Source: Gordionus sp. m RMFG-2023 (taxonomy: Eukaryota; Nematomorpha; Gordioida; Chordodea; Parachordodidae). Taken from it: 64,000 bases of DNA. Location of the stretch: positions 29,496,623-29,560,622 of the forward strand of contig NC_088779.1 of the NCBI RefSeq assembly GCF_954871325.1, written 5' to 3'. Positions 23,419-36,621 of this stretch are shown in pieces. Each line of letters begins with the position of its first letter. Positions within the stretch are counted from its first letter, which is position 1. The notes below the pieces were generated by a model. It saw only the letters and a list, made by a program, of their open reading frames with translations. It was not told the origin of the DNA and made no database searches. The position numbers were made by a program, and so were the translations under genes.

Positions 23419-25560
23419 AGGTTAGCAAGTTTGAATATTGGTACACTGAAAGGTAGGACGAGAGAATTGACACATGTTGAAAAAGAGAAAATTGTTATAG
23501 CATGCATACAAGAGACGAAATGGAAAGGTCAGAGGACTTTAATGATTGTAGATTTTTTATAAATTTTACTATAATGGAATTGTTAATAATAAGAATGGTT
23601 TCGGCATCATCCTCAGTCAATATCTAACCTACTTAGTGGTAAAAATCAGATAGATTACATGCTAATCTCTAGCAAAAGATTAAAAGATGTAATAGACTGC
23701 AAAGTCATCCCAGGAGAATATATTGCCGCGCAATACAAGTTTCTAGTCATGGATTCACACCTCAATAAATCCACTCAAAACAAGATAAAACTAGAAAAAT
23801 GCATCAAATGGATTAGATTATAATTAATGACAGATACCTTTGCAATCAATGCAGACTTTGAAACAATAGATTCCTCACAAGTCAGTGAAAAAAATGTGGA
23901 CAGATTTCTTCCAGATTAATAGACTGATAAATCAACACTAGGACAAGAGAACTATGATGGTGGAGTGGAGAGGTACAAACCACTATACAGAAGAAAAAGG
24001 CCCTATAAATATGGTACATATCCAAAAACCCAGATAATAAGACAAGATAAAAAAATCCAAGAGAATAACAAAGGCGGTGGCTATTGGGCCAAAGCTATGA
24101 AATACGATGACATGCATATAAAAATGGGAAATTATATTAAAGGAAAAAGAAATAATGAATAAATGGAAAGAATATTTTCAGCCACATACTACATCTAGAT
24201 GAATAGTTCCCATGATAAAACCTTATGCAACCAATAAGAGAAAAGAAAAATGACATGCCTCAAGTATATGAAAGAACAAGAAATCCAGAGGTCTAAATTA
24301 TATTTCAATAGAAAGCCTTAAAGCACTAAGAGATGATGGAATATATTTTTTCAGAAATCTGAATAATAAAATACTGGAAAACGAATAGATTCCTCAAAAA
24401 TGGAGGTAGAGCTATTTAGTTTATCATCAAAAATAACGTGGATCCACACAATTGTTAAATTACAGGGGCATATTTGGCATTATGTCTGAAAGATAAACGA
24501 CTGTCGCAATCCACGTAATTTGACAAATGAATGCAGGGAAAAGAATAAAAAACTATACATAGCCTTTCTCCATCTAGAAAAGGCTTAGAATCCTAAGAAA
24601 ACCTATCTGCTGGGCGCTAAGCCACAAAAAGGTTCCCAAAAAATATATAAGAATGATACAGGATATGTATATGGGCCATCCAACAATGCTCCATAGTACA
24701 ACAGTTACTTCAGCAGACTTCACAATAGTCGAGGAATATCATCAAATATGGGCTCTCAGGCCACTTCTCTATATTTGAGTTTTATTATCAGAGTCTTAAC
24801 CTCAGTCCCTTGGAATATGATATTTGCTGATGATATTGTGATACTCAATCCAAGGATGAAATGAAAGAAAGATTAGTGAGTTAGATAAATATCCTAGAAA
24901 AGCACGTACCAAAAATAAATAGAGAAAAGACGGAATATATGATGATAGGATGAGATGAAACAGAGAACATTGATATAAATGATGGGCAGATATAGCCAAT
25001 TGAAAGCTTCAAATATTCAGGCTCCACTATACTAACAAACAGCACAATAGAGAAAGAGATAAAGAGTAAATTAGTCAAGGGTGGCTAAAGTGGAGATCAT
25101 CAGGAGTGCTCTTTGACAAAAGAATCCCACACAAAAAGGGAAAAATTTATAGTTCCATAGTGCAGCCAACTATTCTATATAGTTCATAAACATGGTCAAC
25201 CAAAGAATAAGACGAGAGAAGTCTACAAACTATGGAAATGAGAGTGCAAAAGATAATTACTGGGGTATCAAGAAACGATAAAGTGTGCAGTACAAGAATA
25301 CTAGGTAGTTTAAAGATAGGTAATCAGACTTAGGTTGTATGGGCACACAATGAGAAGGCCTATAAACTACATAGGAAATAAGGTTGAGAGTTTGGAAGAT
25401 ATGGGAAAAAGTAAAAGAGGAAGGCCAAAACTTTAATGGATCCATAAAGTTTGAGCTGATATAAAGATAATTAGATAAAAGAAATTATATGGATCACATA
25501 AAGTGGAGAGACATATTGAAGGAGCTTACCGCCAGAAAAGGTGAAAGCTAACGAGGAAAA
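23419..25560 (+). mobile_element. RTE (BovB-like) LINE, plus copy
   Basis: Second copy, head to head with the minus copy across about 60 bp. Reads RLASLNIGTLKGRTREL (23419), IACIQETKWKGQRT (23494), then jumps to NQIDYMLISSKRLKDVIDC (23648), so roughly 380 bp of the endonuclease including the GDxN box is missing. RT region: ALRDDGI (24320), QKWR (24398), PKKYIRMIQDMYMGHPT (24640) and FADDIVI (24821), the catalytic YxDD-type box. After it come EYMMIG, the KYSGSTI piece (25013) and GKSKRGRPK (25405), the usual RTE C-terminus. Ends at tgaaagctaacgagg and an A run. Frame changes and stops throughout; dead. Confidence 0.88.
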
Positions 25561-26835
25561 AAAAATTATTATAAAATTAATTTTTATTTAATTCATTAAT
25601 TTTTTCTTATTATAATGATATGCCACTCTCTTTATTTTTACTGTCATCCAACTTAACAAGCATGTCATTAATATCTAACTTTATTTCTCCTAAACAATAA
25701 TTTATTAGAACTAACCCTTACAATGTGGCAAGATAATGTTATAACATATTTTCGCCCTTAATACCAAAATTAATTATTAATTTATTATCCATTCAAAGTG
25801 ATGATAAGATTGGCGGTTAGAATGGCATTGAACCTTGCCGAGAGAACCTGGGGAATCTCCTAACCTACGAATAACTAATTGTGACCATAGGCTAAAGACT
25901 CTCTGCGAATTTGTTAAACCTCCTCATCAAATTAAGTTAATATATTTAAAAGTAAAGGCTATCATCAATGCAACATTTAGATCAATACACTATTACTTGG
26001 GCCAAGGAAAAATCTTTAATTTTGAATATATATGAGTTTCGTCATTTCCTGCTAAAATAAACAGCAACCTCCTTACAATAGCAGAGACTAAAAAATAAAT
26101 TCTCGCCAAATGCTTATTCCATCAAAAGCGTATATCACTTTTGCTTTTAATAATTTTAGCTAGTCCAAAAACTTGAACCTAGAAAATATTTACTTCTTAG
26201 ACAGAATATGCAATTAAATATTTTTAAATTTAGCTAGTAGCTAGTTCCTGAACACAATATTTATTTTAAAAAAACATTTAATTATTATTTTGATCCGTAA
26301 TACCCATTTACTAAATTCAAATTATAATAAATAAATCATGATTAAAAACAATTATACAATTTTTTTTTAAATTATAGAATTAAATATATGATTTTAGACG
26401 TTCTTTTCAATCGAAACTGCAGACATTTGACTCTCTTATTTTTTAGTTTTTTTAGGGAGAAAAGGCAAAATTTTATTTTCGATGTTAAATTGGGCAAGTC
26501 TAGGGCCACCTAAGGAAACAGTACTTTAAAACAAATTTAGTTATTTTTAAATAATAATTATTTGAGAATTTGTTTCATTTTTTAAAATATATTATGCAAC
26601 TGGCCTTAGATGAGCAACAATAAATAATCATATCAAATTTGACGATTTTAATAATTTATAAATATTAAGGATAAAATGTTTGTGGTAAGAAAAAAATTGA
26701 ACTAATTCCAACTTGCATAATCATTAATCTAAAACCTATAAAGTCACCATTCCAATTATAAATATGTTTCATGATCTCAGTAAAAAAATTAGAGAAATAA
26801 TATCTTACATAATTCCCATATTTTGATTTCAGCTT
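25561..26835. other. Central spacer, one unrecognised open frame
   Basis: Follows the LINE tail. A 66-codon frame (25835-26035, plus) reads MPREPGESPNLRITNCDHRL at its start and lies in slightly richer DNA (25815-25920), but I know no relative. The rest is A/T-rich without visible structure. Confidence 0.3.
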
Positions 26836-26985
26836 AGTGTTCTAAAACTGCTCAATTCATGGGTGGCAAAGGTTTCGACATCTATTAGCAAATTATTATT
26901 GTGGATAAGGCCATATTTTTCTTGCTAAAATATTGAGAGTCATTTTTAAAAATAGGCTTAAAAAATAATGCTGCTTAACAACAAA
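26836..26985. repeat. MITE copy, 220-bp family, worn
   Basis: Contains agtgttctaaaac at the start, gacatctattagcaaatta and ttgctaaaatattgagag inside, and ttaacaacaaat at the end, as in the copies at 41981 and 46534. Confidence 0.5.
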
Positions 26986-28704
26986 TTCTACTAATTATTT
27001 TTTTCGTCAATTAAATATATACATATTTATATTTTATAAAAAGCTTTAAGTTACTATAATATAGAATTAATATTGTAGCTAAACAACTTCTAGAGATATT
27101 CATATTTTAAAATTTGCATTTGAAGCCCAATATCTCTCCCAATGGATGAGGTCTAATTCTAAAATTTTATATTTTCCTTAATTACCATAGATAACTATCA
27201 ATATGAAACATTTTAAATAAATCTTAAGGAGGAAGGTCTCTTGTTGATAGACTGTCTTAATTTAATTATATTTTATTTCATTATTATAAATGCAACATCT
27301 GCAAAAATTTTGAAAAATCCATTCCCTTACAAAACATTTATCACATTAGAAACTTCTTATAATGCTTACCGACGGATGTCTAATTTGGAGTGTGATGAAG
27401 AGTGAGGTACAATTACTAAAATATATGTTAGCGTAAATGTTTTTCCGGTAATATGTTATTTTTTCAACTTTAAATTATTTTTTGAGTTATTTTTTTTAAC
27501 TACAAGATCTGATTTTATCAGAAATGTTTTCTATCATGTTTGGAATACCTACCCATTTAAAACAATTTTGCCATGATGCGTTTAAACATAATTTAATTTA
27601 CATATTAGTTTTTCCATTTTTTTTATGTAAATTATAAATAGATAAATAATCAATGGAAAAATTGCCTACAAGATTATTTATAATATAATTAATCCGATTG
27701 GTAGAAATTATTAGGATAAAAGAGTTATATTAATATTTGATAATTCATTTATATTTTTATGATAATTCAATATATCGTAATCAATGAATTATTACGTTTA
27801 AACCATTCCATTTAACTTATATTAAAAAAAAAGATAATTTTCAGAGGTCTACTATTTTTTATATATAATATTAGTTCGTATTTATTATTATCTTACCAGA
27901 GTTTTCGACCTAACAGAACCCGCACAACTGGAACGAACCGATAAATTTTTCTAAGCCAGGATATAACCATAATACAATAAATTTTCAAAAAAAAAGAAGA
28001 ACCAATCCATTATAATTATTCGCGAACATTTTTAAATTAGTTTTTGTTTTTATTTTTATATTCTAATTCTTCATTATTAAAGATAATTTTAATTCTAAGA
28101 AAAGGAACTCGTAATAATAATTAAAAAAAAGGATAATTCTACAAATATTTTTGTCTTTTATTTTAGTTCATTTAAAGCTAACATTATAACATGATAGAAA
28201 ATCTTATGCGTTTGAAATAACCTGGCTAGCAACCCTGGGAGGAGTTTACCGCTATTAGCAAATTTTCTCATTTTCCTAATTTCCATTTTAAGTTTATATA
28301 TTTTTTTTACCAAGCTAATACTCCTCTCTATTCAACTAAGCACAGATATGTCATTATAGATAAATAAAAAATAATAAAAGTTAGTTATTCTATAAAACAG
28401 GAAATTAATGTTAAAAAAATCAACTAAGGCAACCCAAGACTTTCAGAATTTTATATTTTGTATATAAGTTGTACATACCATAACTAAGAAGAAAAGGCGA
28501 AATTTTACTTTCTTACAACACTTTGTCGCTACGATATGTGATTTTAAACAGGCGAAAAATATGGAATGTTTTTGATAATGCACTTTATTTTTAAATATCT
28601 CAAGAAGAGATTGTGTTAGAACAATAATTTAAATTTTATTATATAGCCTAATAATAGATCTTTGATATGACACAAATGAATGTTATAAAAACTCAATCAA
28701 TATT

Positions 28705-28855
28705 TTCCATATTATATGAGTGGATTACCACAACCTTACCATTTTTTTAGCTGATCCAGTAGCATATATTTTAAAATCGATCAATTCAAGGTCGAGTTAG
28801 AGCAGTCTCTGTTAGGGAATTTCTTCATAAATCTTATGGCTTCATAGTTGTTTTA
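28705..28855 (-). pseudogene. Mariner-like transposase DNA-binding segment, second copy
   Basis: Inverted partner of 14619-14777. The minus strand reads EAIRFMKKFPNRDCSNSTLN, then a stop, then ILKYMLLDQLKKW. Compared with the left copy it has more damage (the tryptophan of KRDW is a cysteine). The two copies diverged independently after the arm duplication. Confidence 0.45.
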
Positions 28856-31025
28856 GTACTAATATAAAAAATATTTCAAATCAAATTTAAAATAATATAA
28901 TTATAAAATTAATACATAATAATAAATATTTTAAATTTCAATGGATATTATGAAGGGTGTTTTTTGAAAATCATATTTATATGAACACCACCACATACAT
29001 ATGAATATAAATTATAATTTCTGAAGAATGTCTTTAATGGATGCTTAGATGTATTACTATATATTAATGAGATCAATGGATAATTTGTTTGTTTAATTAT
29101 TGAATAAATGAATATATATTCCCAAATGCCAAACTTAATTTATATAAAAATATAAGAGAAAATAGTTTTTAATAATTTTAATTCTTTTTTGTCTTGATAA
29201 GTTATTCACAGAATAATTTTATTAAAATCCATTGTTACCATATGAGGAAAAAAATAAAAATAAGATATAACCGTAATAAATTTTAAAATTAAATAATGCT
29301 ATAATCACAAAGTATTTTGATCATAAATAAATCATGTACTATGTGTGTTAAATTATTGAGTAAATGAAAATATATTTCCAAATACCAAAATTAATTAATA
29401 TAAAAATATTAGAGTAATTATTTAATAAATTTAATTGTTTTTCATCTTATGGTGCCATATTTTCAGCATTCTATGTTCTTCTGGTTGATATTTGTCAACT
29501 AGTTAAATAAAAATAATGAATTTATTTATTTATATTAACATAATTCTCCAACTAGTTAAAAATTTGATAAATTTATTTATTTACACTACTATTAAACTGT
29601 TATAATTATATTAAAGATATCTCACTTATAGACATTATTTATGATATATTTCGTATGGAATTTTTCAACAATATATTTTTTTAAAGAAAATGATGAGTTA
29701 ACAAACGACTTGTTCATTCAAAAAATTAAAAATATTTTTATTAAAAATGTTCTACAGGAGAAAATCCTCAATTTATTTTAAAATTGTTAAAATCAAAACT
29801 TTATAAAAATTTATCATTAATAAAATTTATCTGTAATGAGTTAGTTTCTTTAATAGATCAAAGACAAATATTACCTGAAAATCCGAGCTTTTTTATTGGG
29901 ATACCTGTATATATATTAAATTAATTTATGTTTATATCTAGCCGTAAAACAGTAATTTCAAATATTTATATAACAAAGTTAATATATTTCTAGCTGATGG
30001 GGTGGTAAATTAGTATATTAAATTTTTTCTTGTTAAGTAAATAGACTTACCATATAAAATTATACAACATAAATGGCACAAAATTTAACATCGAAAATTT
30101 TTTAAATTAATAGAATAGATATTTTAAATATTCGCTAATACATTTCTAATAAAATGTGACGCATTAAATTAACTGCTCTCAAAATTTATAGTTGAAAAAG
30201 TAATACATTGAATGAAATAAAACTGATTGACTAACATTGCATTATATACATATAACAAAAATACCTTAAACATATAAAAATTCAATTTATTTTACCAGGT
30301 GTTGTAGAAGTCCTTGTCTCCTCATGTGTTTTTCGATCTTCACCGGAAAAATCTTTAAAATTTGTTAAGAAAATATTAAAATTAAAGTAAAATGAACATA
30401 TGTCGTATCAAAGTGATTCGCAATCTCTAATTATAATCTTTTATTGAAGGAGAGTTAAAACTTTAATAACTTTTAATTTGCCAGAAATATATTCTAGCAA
30501 ACACATAATAATATTTTCACTATAAATTTTTATTGAACATTTTTTTAGAACTAAGGTTAAGCTAATTTCTTTTTAAATATAAATTACAAAATACAAAAGC
30601 CTTATGGATAAAAATGTTTAAAATCTATTAGGTACTCATTACATTATGCCTATTTAGGAAATATCCTATATGTTTTATTCCAAAAGATTCCAATCAAATC
30701 AAATAGTCATAAATTCGATTATTAAATTTTTCATTATGTTCTAATAAAAACTATTTGATTCAAATAATTCGAATAAAAGTTTATTTATTTTATTCGAATT
30801 ATTTAAAAATTTAAAGAATCAAATTTTATATGAATCAAGTTATTGGAATTGTTGGAATAGAATAATTGGAATTAAATATTTGAATAGTATCGATTTTAAT
30901 AGAATAGAATCCATCGAATAATTGGAATTTTGAAATTAAAATCGATTTATTTAAATAGAATTATTTGAATATTGAAATCGAATTATTTCAATAATTGTAA
31001 TAATTCTTTTATACATAATTATTTA
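28856..31025. other. Arm DNA with the partners of the 240-bp pair and exon-like islands
   Basis: Carries the tandem pair at about 29100-29470, partner islands at 29885-29918 and 30297-30352, and otherwise A/T-rich arm sequence without a gene. 30670-30990 is unusually rich in the word attcgaat/aattggaat and its variants, a degenerate local repeat. Confidence 0.45.
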
Positions 31026-31395
31026 TCATGATTCTGATGTAAGGGCTCTTGTCTTATCGCCTATATTTTTTAAGAACTTTAAAGTTCCGCTTGGCATATG
31101 TCCAAGGGAAGAGATAACGATCGGTGTAAAAATATAATTTGAGAATTTAGAATATTTTATTGTTTTTTTATTCTCTATATCAACCGGATTAGAATTTAAA
31201 TTTTTTGGGAAAGAAGACATGCATGTGAAGTCCCAAATTAAGGATTTCCCTAAAAGGCACGTAAGTTAAGCCATCTGATCTTAAGCCATCATCTAATTAT
31301 AAATTTGTAGGCTCCAGGATGTTTGGTATTCGGGCCCTGGTAAGAGAACGGCTAATAGCTAAATTAATTGCTGCATGCCTTGCATGCCTGCCTTG
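31026..31395 (-). mobile_element. LINE tail fragment, second LINE family
   Basis: Minus-strand segments read HAAINLAISRSLTRARIPNI with LEPTNL (31390-31300), DGLRSDGLTYVPFRE (31290-31245), then IWDFTCMSSFPKNLNSNPVD and KKTIKYSKFSNYIFTPIVIS down to KNIGDKTRALTSES (31026). These match the 3' coding part of the LINE at 35880-37925 (RSDGKRPDG, IPW, LVWDYS, KIAKYSEISQEYIFIPIIST, TGEPR). The left arm lacks it (near 11775-11800), so it is a right-arm insertion; ataaat at both edges may be a target duplication. It ends before the LINE's own coding end, so it is cut at both sides. Frame changes present. Confidence 0.75.
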
Positions 31396-34300
31396 ACTGA
31401 TAAATATTTAATCTGACATTTATTGGAAATAAATCATAAAGTGTTTGTTAAATGTTTTCTTTTCATTAGAATATTATACATTTAAAATTATCATGTCCCT
31501 AATGAAGACACGGTAAGTAAACTCTTTACCTTAGAAAGTTATATTAAATCAAATTAGTAATCATTTTAATTTCGATTTTCTTATCTAATAAATTAGAATA
31601 TAATTTTTCTAATTAAAATAGGTGCAACCAAAAATAAATTCTGACAACATATATTCATTTAAATTATTTTATTACATATTTCTTTTTATTAAATAGCACG
31701 AATTCGCGACGAAGTATATTCTTTAATACTCAAAAATACAACATATTTCGTGTATCTCGCAATGTGGGCTCCTAATTCTCAATTAGAATAAAATTTGAAG
31801 CTGAGAATATAAAAATACAAACTATTTTGTATAATTATCTACCAATACGCGCTAACTATGAATGAGAGATTATTCGAAAAATTTTAATAGTTGGAATCAA
31901 GTATAAATAGTTAATATTAAAATTTATTTAACAGTGCAAATAATTGGCAATCCATTATCAATTTATGTTCGTTGAATAAGCTAATAAAACCTGCTGGAAT
32001 ATATTTCTGGTCAAATCAAAATTATACCACGATTGCATATTTATTTTTCTATATTTAACTAAAAATAGGACTCTTATGTAAATTACCCAAAAATAAAATG
32101 TTACTATGAAGATTGTAATAATACCTTTAAAAAAATAGATAAGTATATTTGAAAAACTATGAAAATTTTATCACCGTCAAATTGTGCAGGAGGGCCATCT
32201 CCTATATGAAAATTATTTTAACTTTAGTAATTATTATAAATGTGTTGTTCTCTTTATATCCATTATAGATAAAATTTCAAGCTGATAAATTATTTTAAAA
32301 TAAATTTTTACATTATATTTTAATATTTATAAAACATATTAAATATACTAATTAAAACAAATAAAATAAGATTAAATAGAAATAAAACATAACTTATGAA
32401 ATTAAATATATAAAATTTGAATTTTATAATATTCAGTAAATATTTATTATTTTAAATAATATTTGCCTAAAAATAAGATTATATTAATCTTATTTATATT
32501 ATTAATTTATAATTATTTCCATAATGAATTATTTTTTAGCAGGTATCAAATTATTTTAATTTAAAATTTTTACGAATATTTTATTAATTAGTTAGAATTA
32601 ACCTATCACATCAATATTTATACGGTAATAATTCCTTTTAAAATTTTCTAAATAAAGAATAGTTTTGTTAAACGGCTGAATTAATCTATTTTTAAATGCA
32701 TGATTTGGTATTTGTTATTGAAAATAACTAGATAAAAAAAACTTAGAATGATAACAATAAAATTATAGGTATTATAACCATCAATTAAATTTTTAATATT
32801 ATTCTGGATGGTCCAAAATTTGTGTAACTGTGATTAATTGGTAATAAATAAAAGTTACGAAATATTAGATATTAAACATAAAATTTATTAACACATTTAT
32901 AAAATCTGCAAATTCGATAAAGCAGAAATTAATTAAATAACTGATTATTATAAAACCCAACTTAAAAGGAAGTGGAGTAGAAGGAATCCCTCGAAGTAAC
33001 CTCACTCTCAACATTCAGGACCGCTGAAACTTTATCTAAGACCTTAGACTAATGGTGTAGATGAACGTTTTAAAAGCGATATCGATCTCGCATAAGAAAA
33101 CTCCTAGAGAGGTGTCAAAATTATAGGGTAGTAAGGTGTTGTATTTTAAAAAGGTAACTAAAATTTCATTTATATTTTTTATATATAAATTGTTTATATT
33201 ATTATTTATTTTTTTATCGTTTTGATTAAATATAAATTGATATATATACTTGATAATTATAATAATATATTATAATAAAATTTCAATTTCAAGAATTAAT
33301 TTTGTTACTTATACCAAAATATTTCAATGTAATAACCTTTCTATTTAAATACAATTATTCAATAACTTTAAAAGATGGTTATGCTTAATTTAAAATATCT
33401 TGTATATTATAATAAATTAGATATAAAAATGTAATTAAAATAATGAAATATTATTAAACTGTAATAATTTATTTTAAATTTGATTTGCTATATTTGACGA
33501 TAGAGATATTTATGATCTCACATAGATTAATGAAAATATCACATATCTATAGATAAAACCTTTTAAGATAATACTCTATGTATATAGGTGAAATTTAAAA
33601 TTTATATAAAACTTTTTTCTATTTATCAATGGCTAATAATAATTTTTAAAATAACATTACTTAAATATTGATTAAACTAATCAAAGTCATTAAAAAAATT
33701 AAAATAAAATGCTAGCTAGACTGAAAAATGTTACTATTTGACTAAAGAAAAATATATTAATTTTAAAACTTTAACTTATAGAAATTATTATAAATATGTC
33801 TCTAACTCTTCTATATATTTAAAATAAATATTTTAAATTTCGATTAAATTAAAAATTTTTTAAATTTTCAAAAATGTGGCAACAATTATATGATAAAAAT
33901 AAGAATATCAATTTTTAATTGGGCTATTAACATGGAACATTTTTTAAATCATATCATGCCTTTTATCCTTCAAGGTAATAAAAAATATTATTTGTGGTAT
34001 CGTTTGAGAATTTTAACTATATTATTTATCTATCATAAAATAATGGTATTCAAATGTTTATAAATAAAATCTCTAAATAACTAATTTAAGTAATATAAAT
34101 TAATATAATTTTATATTACTATTACTCAAGACTGAGATACTTATATAACTTGTATCTTTTTAAATTGGGTAAGAGATCTTTTATCTAAGAAACAAATTAT
34201 TTAGAAATATCTGTATCTTAATTAACTTTAAATTCAAAAAGTTGCAGATACTTTAAAAATAATTTATATTAGTTAATTTAAATGGTATTTAAATATTATT

Positions 34301-34580
34301 TTAAAATTTAAATAAAAAATTTAATCCGATTTAGATATTTTTAGAGAATATCTATTTGAAGTTGGTCGTCATATAGCAAATTGTTAAATAACTACCATAT
34401 TTTATTTAAATCGCTTTACATCCATCATTACAATAAAAAAAATGTCTACATTATGTATTAAGTTGTCGAAGATATGAAATTAATATGTCAGCAAATTCTT
34501 CAATTAGTGTAGATGATTATTATTTTTTAAAAAGTGCCACACACAATTCAAATAATTTAGCAAATGGTATTGAATGAGTG

Positions 34581-34800
34581 ATGTTAAATTATATGAAAGA
34601 TGACAGGAGCAGTATAAACATGTTAAATAGTTATATATATGCCAAAGAAATATTTATTAAATTTAACACAATATTACCATATTCTGCCCCTGTTAAACTA
34701 TTATTCCACTATATGGTCAATAGACCAAATCGATAAAGGCAAAACGATAAATTGTTTAAAAAATTAATAATATTAGAAAATAATGCTGTTATGATTTTGA
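34581..34800 (+). pseudogene. hAT transposase dimerisation-domain remnant
   Basis: Open from ATG at 34581: MLNYMKDDRSSINMLNSY, then AKEIFIKFNTILPYSAPVKL and LFHYMVNRPNR before a stop at about 34734; after a small slip KLFKKLIILENN follows. This is the hAT C-terminal block (YLxDxxxSLxxLxxYPxIKxIFxKxNTxLPSSAPVERLFS ... FExLLLLKxN). The conserved ER after APV reads KL here. Units 2 and 3 of the array have lost this part, which suggests the array is built from a deleted hAT element. No more N-terminal hAT sequence recognised upstream. Confidence 0.65.
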
Positions 34801-35929
34801 TTTATTGATATTTATTAATTAATTTTTTTTTCTGAAATTGTTTTCATTATAATATATAATTTTAATATATCTATATATCCATTTATTTTACAAATTTGTC
34901 ATTTTCTACATTTATTTTATATATTTTTATAAATTCATATTCTAACATATTTTATTGAAAAGTTTGATATTTTGATTTTGACTATTTTAAGTTTTTAAAA
35001 AAGTAGCTTGTATCGTAGATACTATATTTTAATATGATGCAAGTGTATTATGTTATATTAAAACTGTTCGTAAGTCTCTGTTATCTTATATCTTAAATAT
35101 AATATTTTATAAAGCATCTTAATCTATATCCGGATACAATTTATTGTAAATTTGCTAAACGTAATTAATAACAATATATTTTTAAAATGTATTGTTGACT
35201 CACTACGGCTTTCTAAAAAAAATACAATAAAATTATTAAAGAGATCAAATCAATATTTTTATATAAATAATTTTAAAAGGTTCTATCATGAATTAATTAG
35301 AACAATATTATGACAATATTTTTTTTAAAATGGGTAAAATTTTAAATATTTTGCATGTATAGTAATAAGATATAGATAAAATTAAATATGGTCGTTACTT
35401 CTATCCCAATATTTACTCTCTAATAAAAGTATTTTAAAATTTAATATTTAAACAATTGGTGATTAAAACATTATAAATGAAATATCTTGATAAATTATTG
35501 TGTGACGTATCATCCGATGAATATTTTTTTAGCAACGAAATTTACTAGCTTACAAAACATCTTTAAAATATTTTTTCGTCTTCTATATGACGATTGAGTA
35601 TTTATAATATAACATGTATATTATGAATAATACCTTTAAGGAAGTTTTTTATATAGTTAGTTATTTCTATTGTTTTTTTTTTGTTTTTTTTAATTTTCAT
35701 ATAATTTTATTTTATAGATTATATTATTTTTATATAAAAATATAAAGAATGTATTAATTTAAAAAAATATATATTAATTAATATTTATATATATATTTAT
35801 ATACATATAAAAAAAAAACCTTTTAAAAAAATAAATAAATATAGTATTGAAGGATATGTTTGTGACGGTGTTAAAAAAAAATAAAAAAAAATATATTGAG
35901 GTTAGGAAGGATAATCTTGTGGGGAGAGA

Positions 35930-36609
35930 CTGCCTATGAAGCTAATATAATTAGCCTTGTGTATTGCAATGGAGAGCCTTTGTCTTAAGAAGAAGCCCTA
36001 GCGGGGTTCACCGGTTAGTTGACCAATGTGGGAGCCGAGTTCCTTAAAAAAGGATAAGGCATATTTCCCAAAAGTAAGGGTAGTGGAAATAATGGGGATG
36101 AAAATATATTCTTGAGAGATTTCGGAATATTTCGCTATTTTGAGTGTCTCCTTTTTCTCGAGTATATTGACTGTTTGATTTGATGGAGCGAGTGGATCAA
36201 TTCAAGAGTAGTCCCAGACCAGGAATTGACCGCTCTTCCAAGGAATTTGCGAAATACCGTCAGGCCGTTTCCCATCAGATCTGAAAAGACCAAATGGTTC
36301 AAGAGTGGAGGGAATTTGAGCAGATCTAAGAGCTCTAAGAATGATCGAATTGCTTAGATTATGTCTTACAATTCGACCTTTACATGAGCCACAATGAAGA
36401 CTATGTCTTCCATTGCCCAAAACTGCGGAGCCGTAACCTGAACATATGTGGGGTTGGGTAATAAGGCAATTTAAACGGATACCGATTGCATGTGTGAGCT
36501 CGTTTTTATTTAGTTGTAATTGCAGATTAATAGACGGAATGGCCTCGAGAAATTCATGGCCTGAACCATTAAGCAAAGAAGAGAATAAGGGACTGTCAGA
36601 TAATTGCAT
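35930..36609 (-). pseudogene. LINE C-terminal domain remnant
   Basis: Open from 36609 to 36202: FLEAIPSINLQLQLNKNELT, HAIGIRLNC, PHICSGYGS, HSLHCGSCKGRIVRHNLSNS, LRALRSAQIPSTLEP, RSDGKRPDGISQIPWKSGQF, LVWDYS. A stop follows WDYS, but the frame continues as KKETLKIAKYSEISQEYIF, SFFKELGSHIGQLTGEPR, FFLRQRLSIAIHKANY to about 35930. The Cys/His pairs and KRPDG...WD are the conserved points shared with the two other copies. Proposed role: nucleic-acid binding and nuclease part of the LINE protein (inference). Confidence 0.75.
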
Positions 36610-36621
36610 TCTGGAAAGGAG

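Noticed and set aside
24802-25445. Minus-strand open frames of 62-65 codons
   Set aside because: Antisense shadows of the plus-strand RTE LINE.
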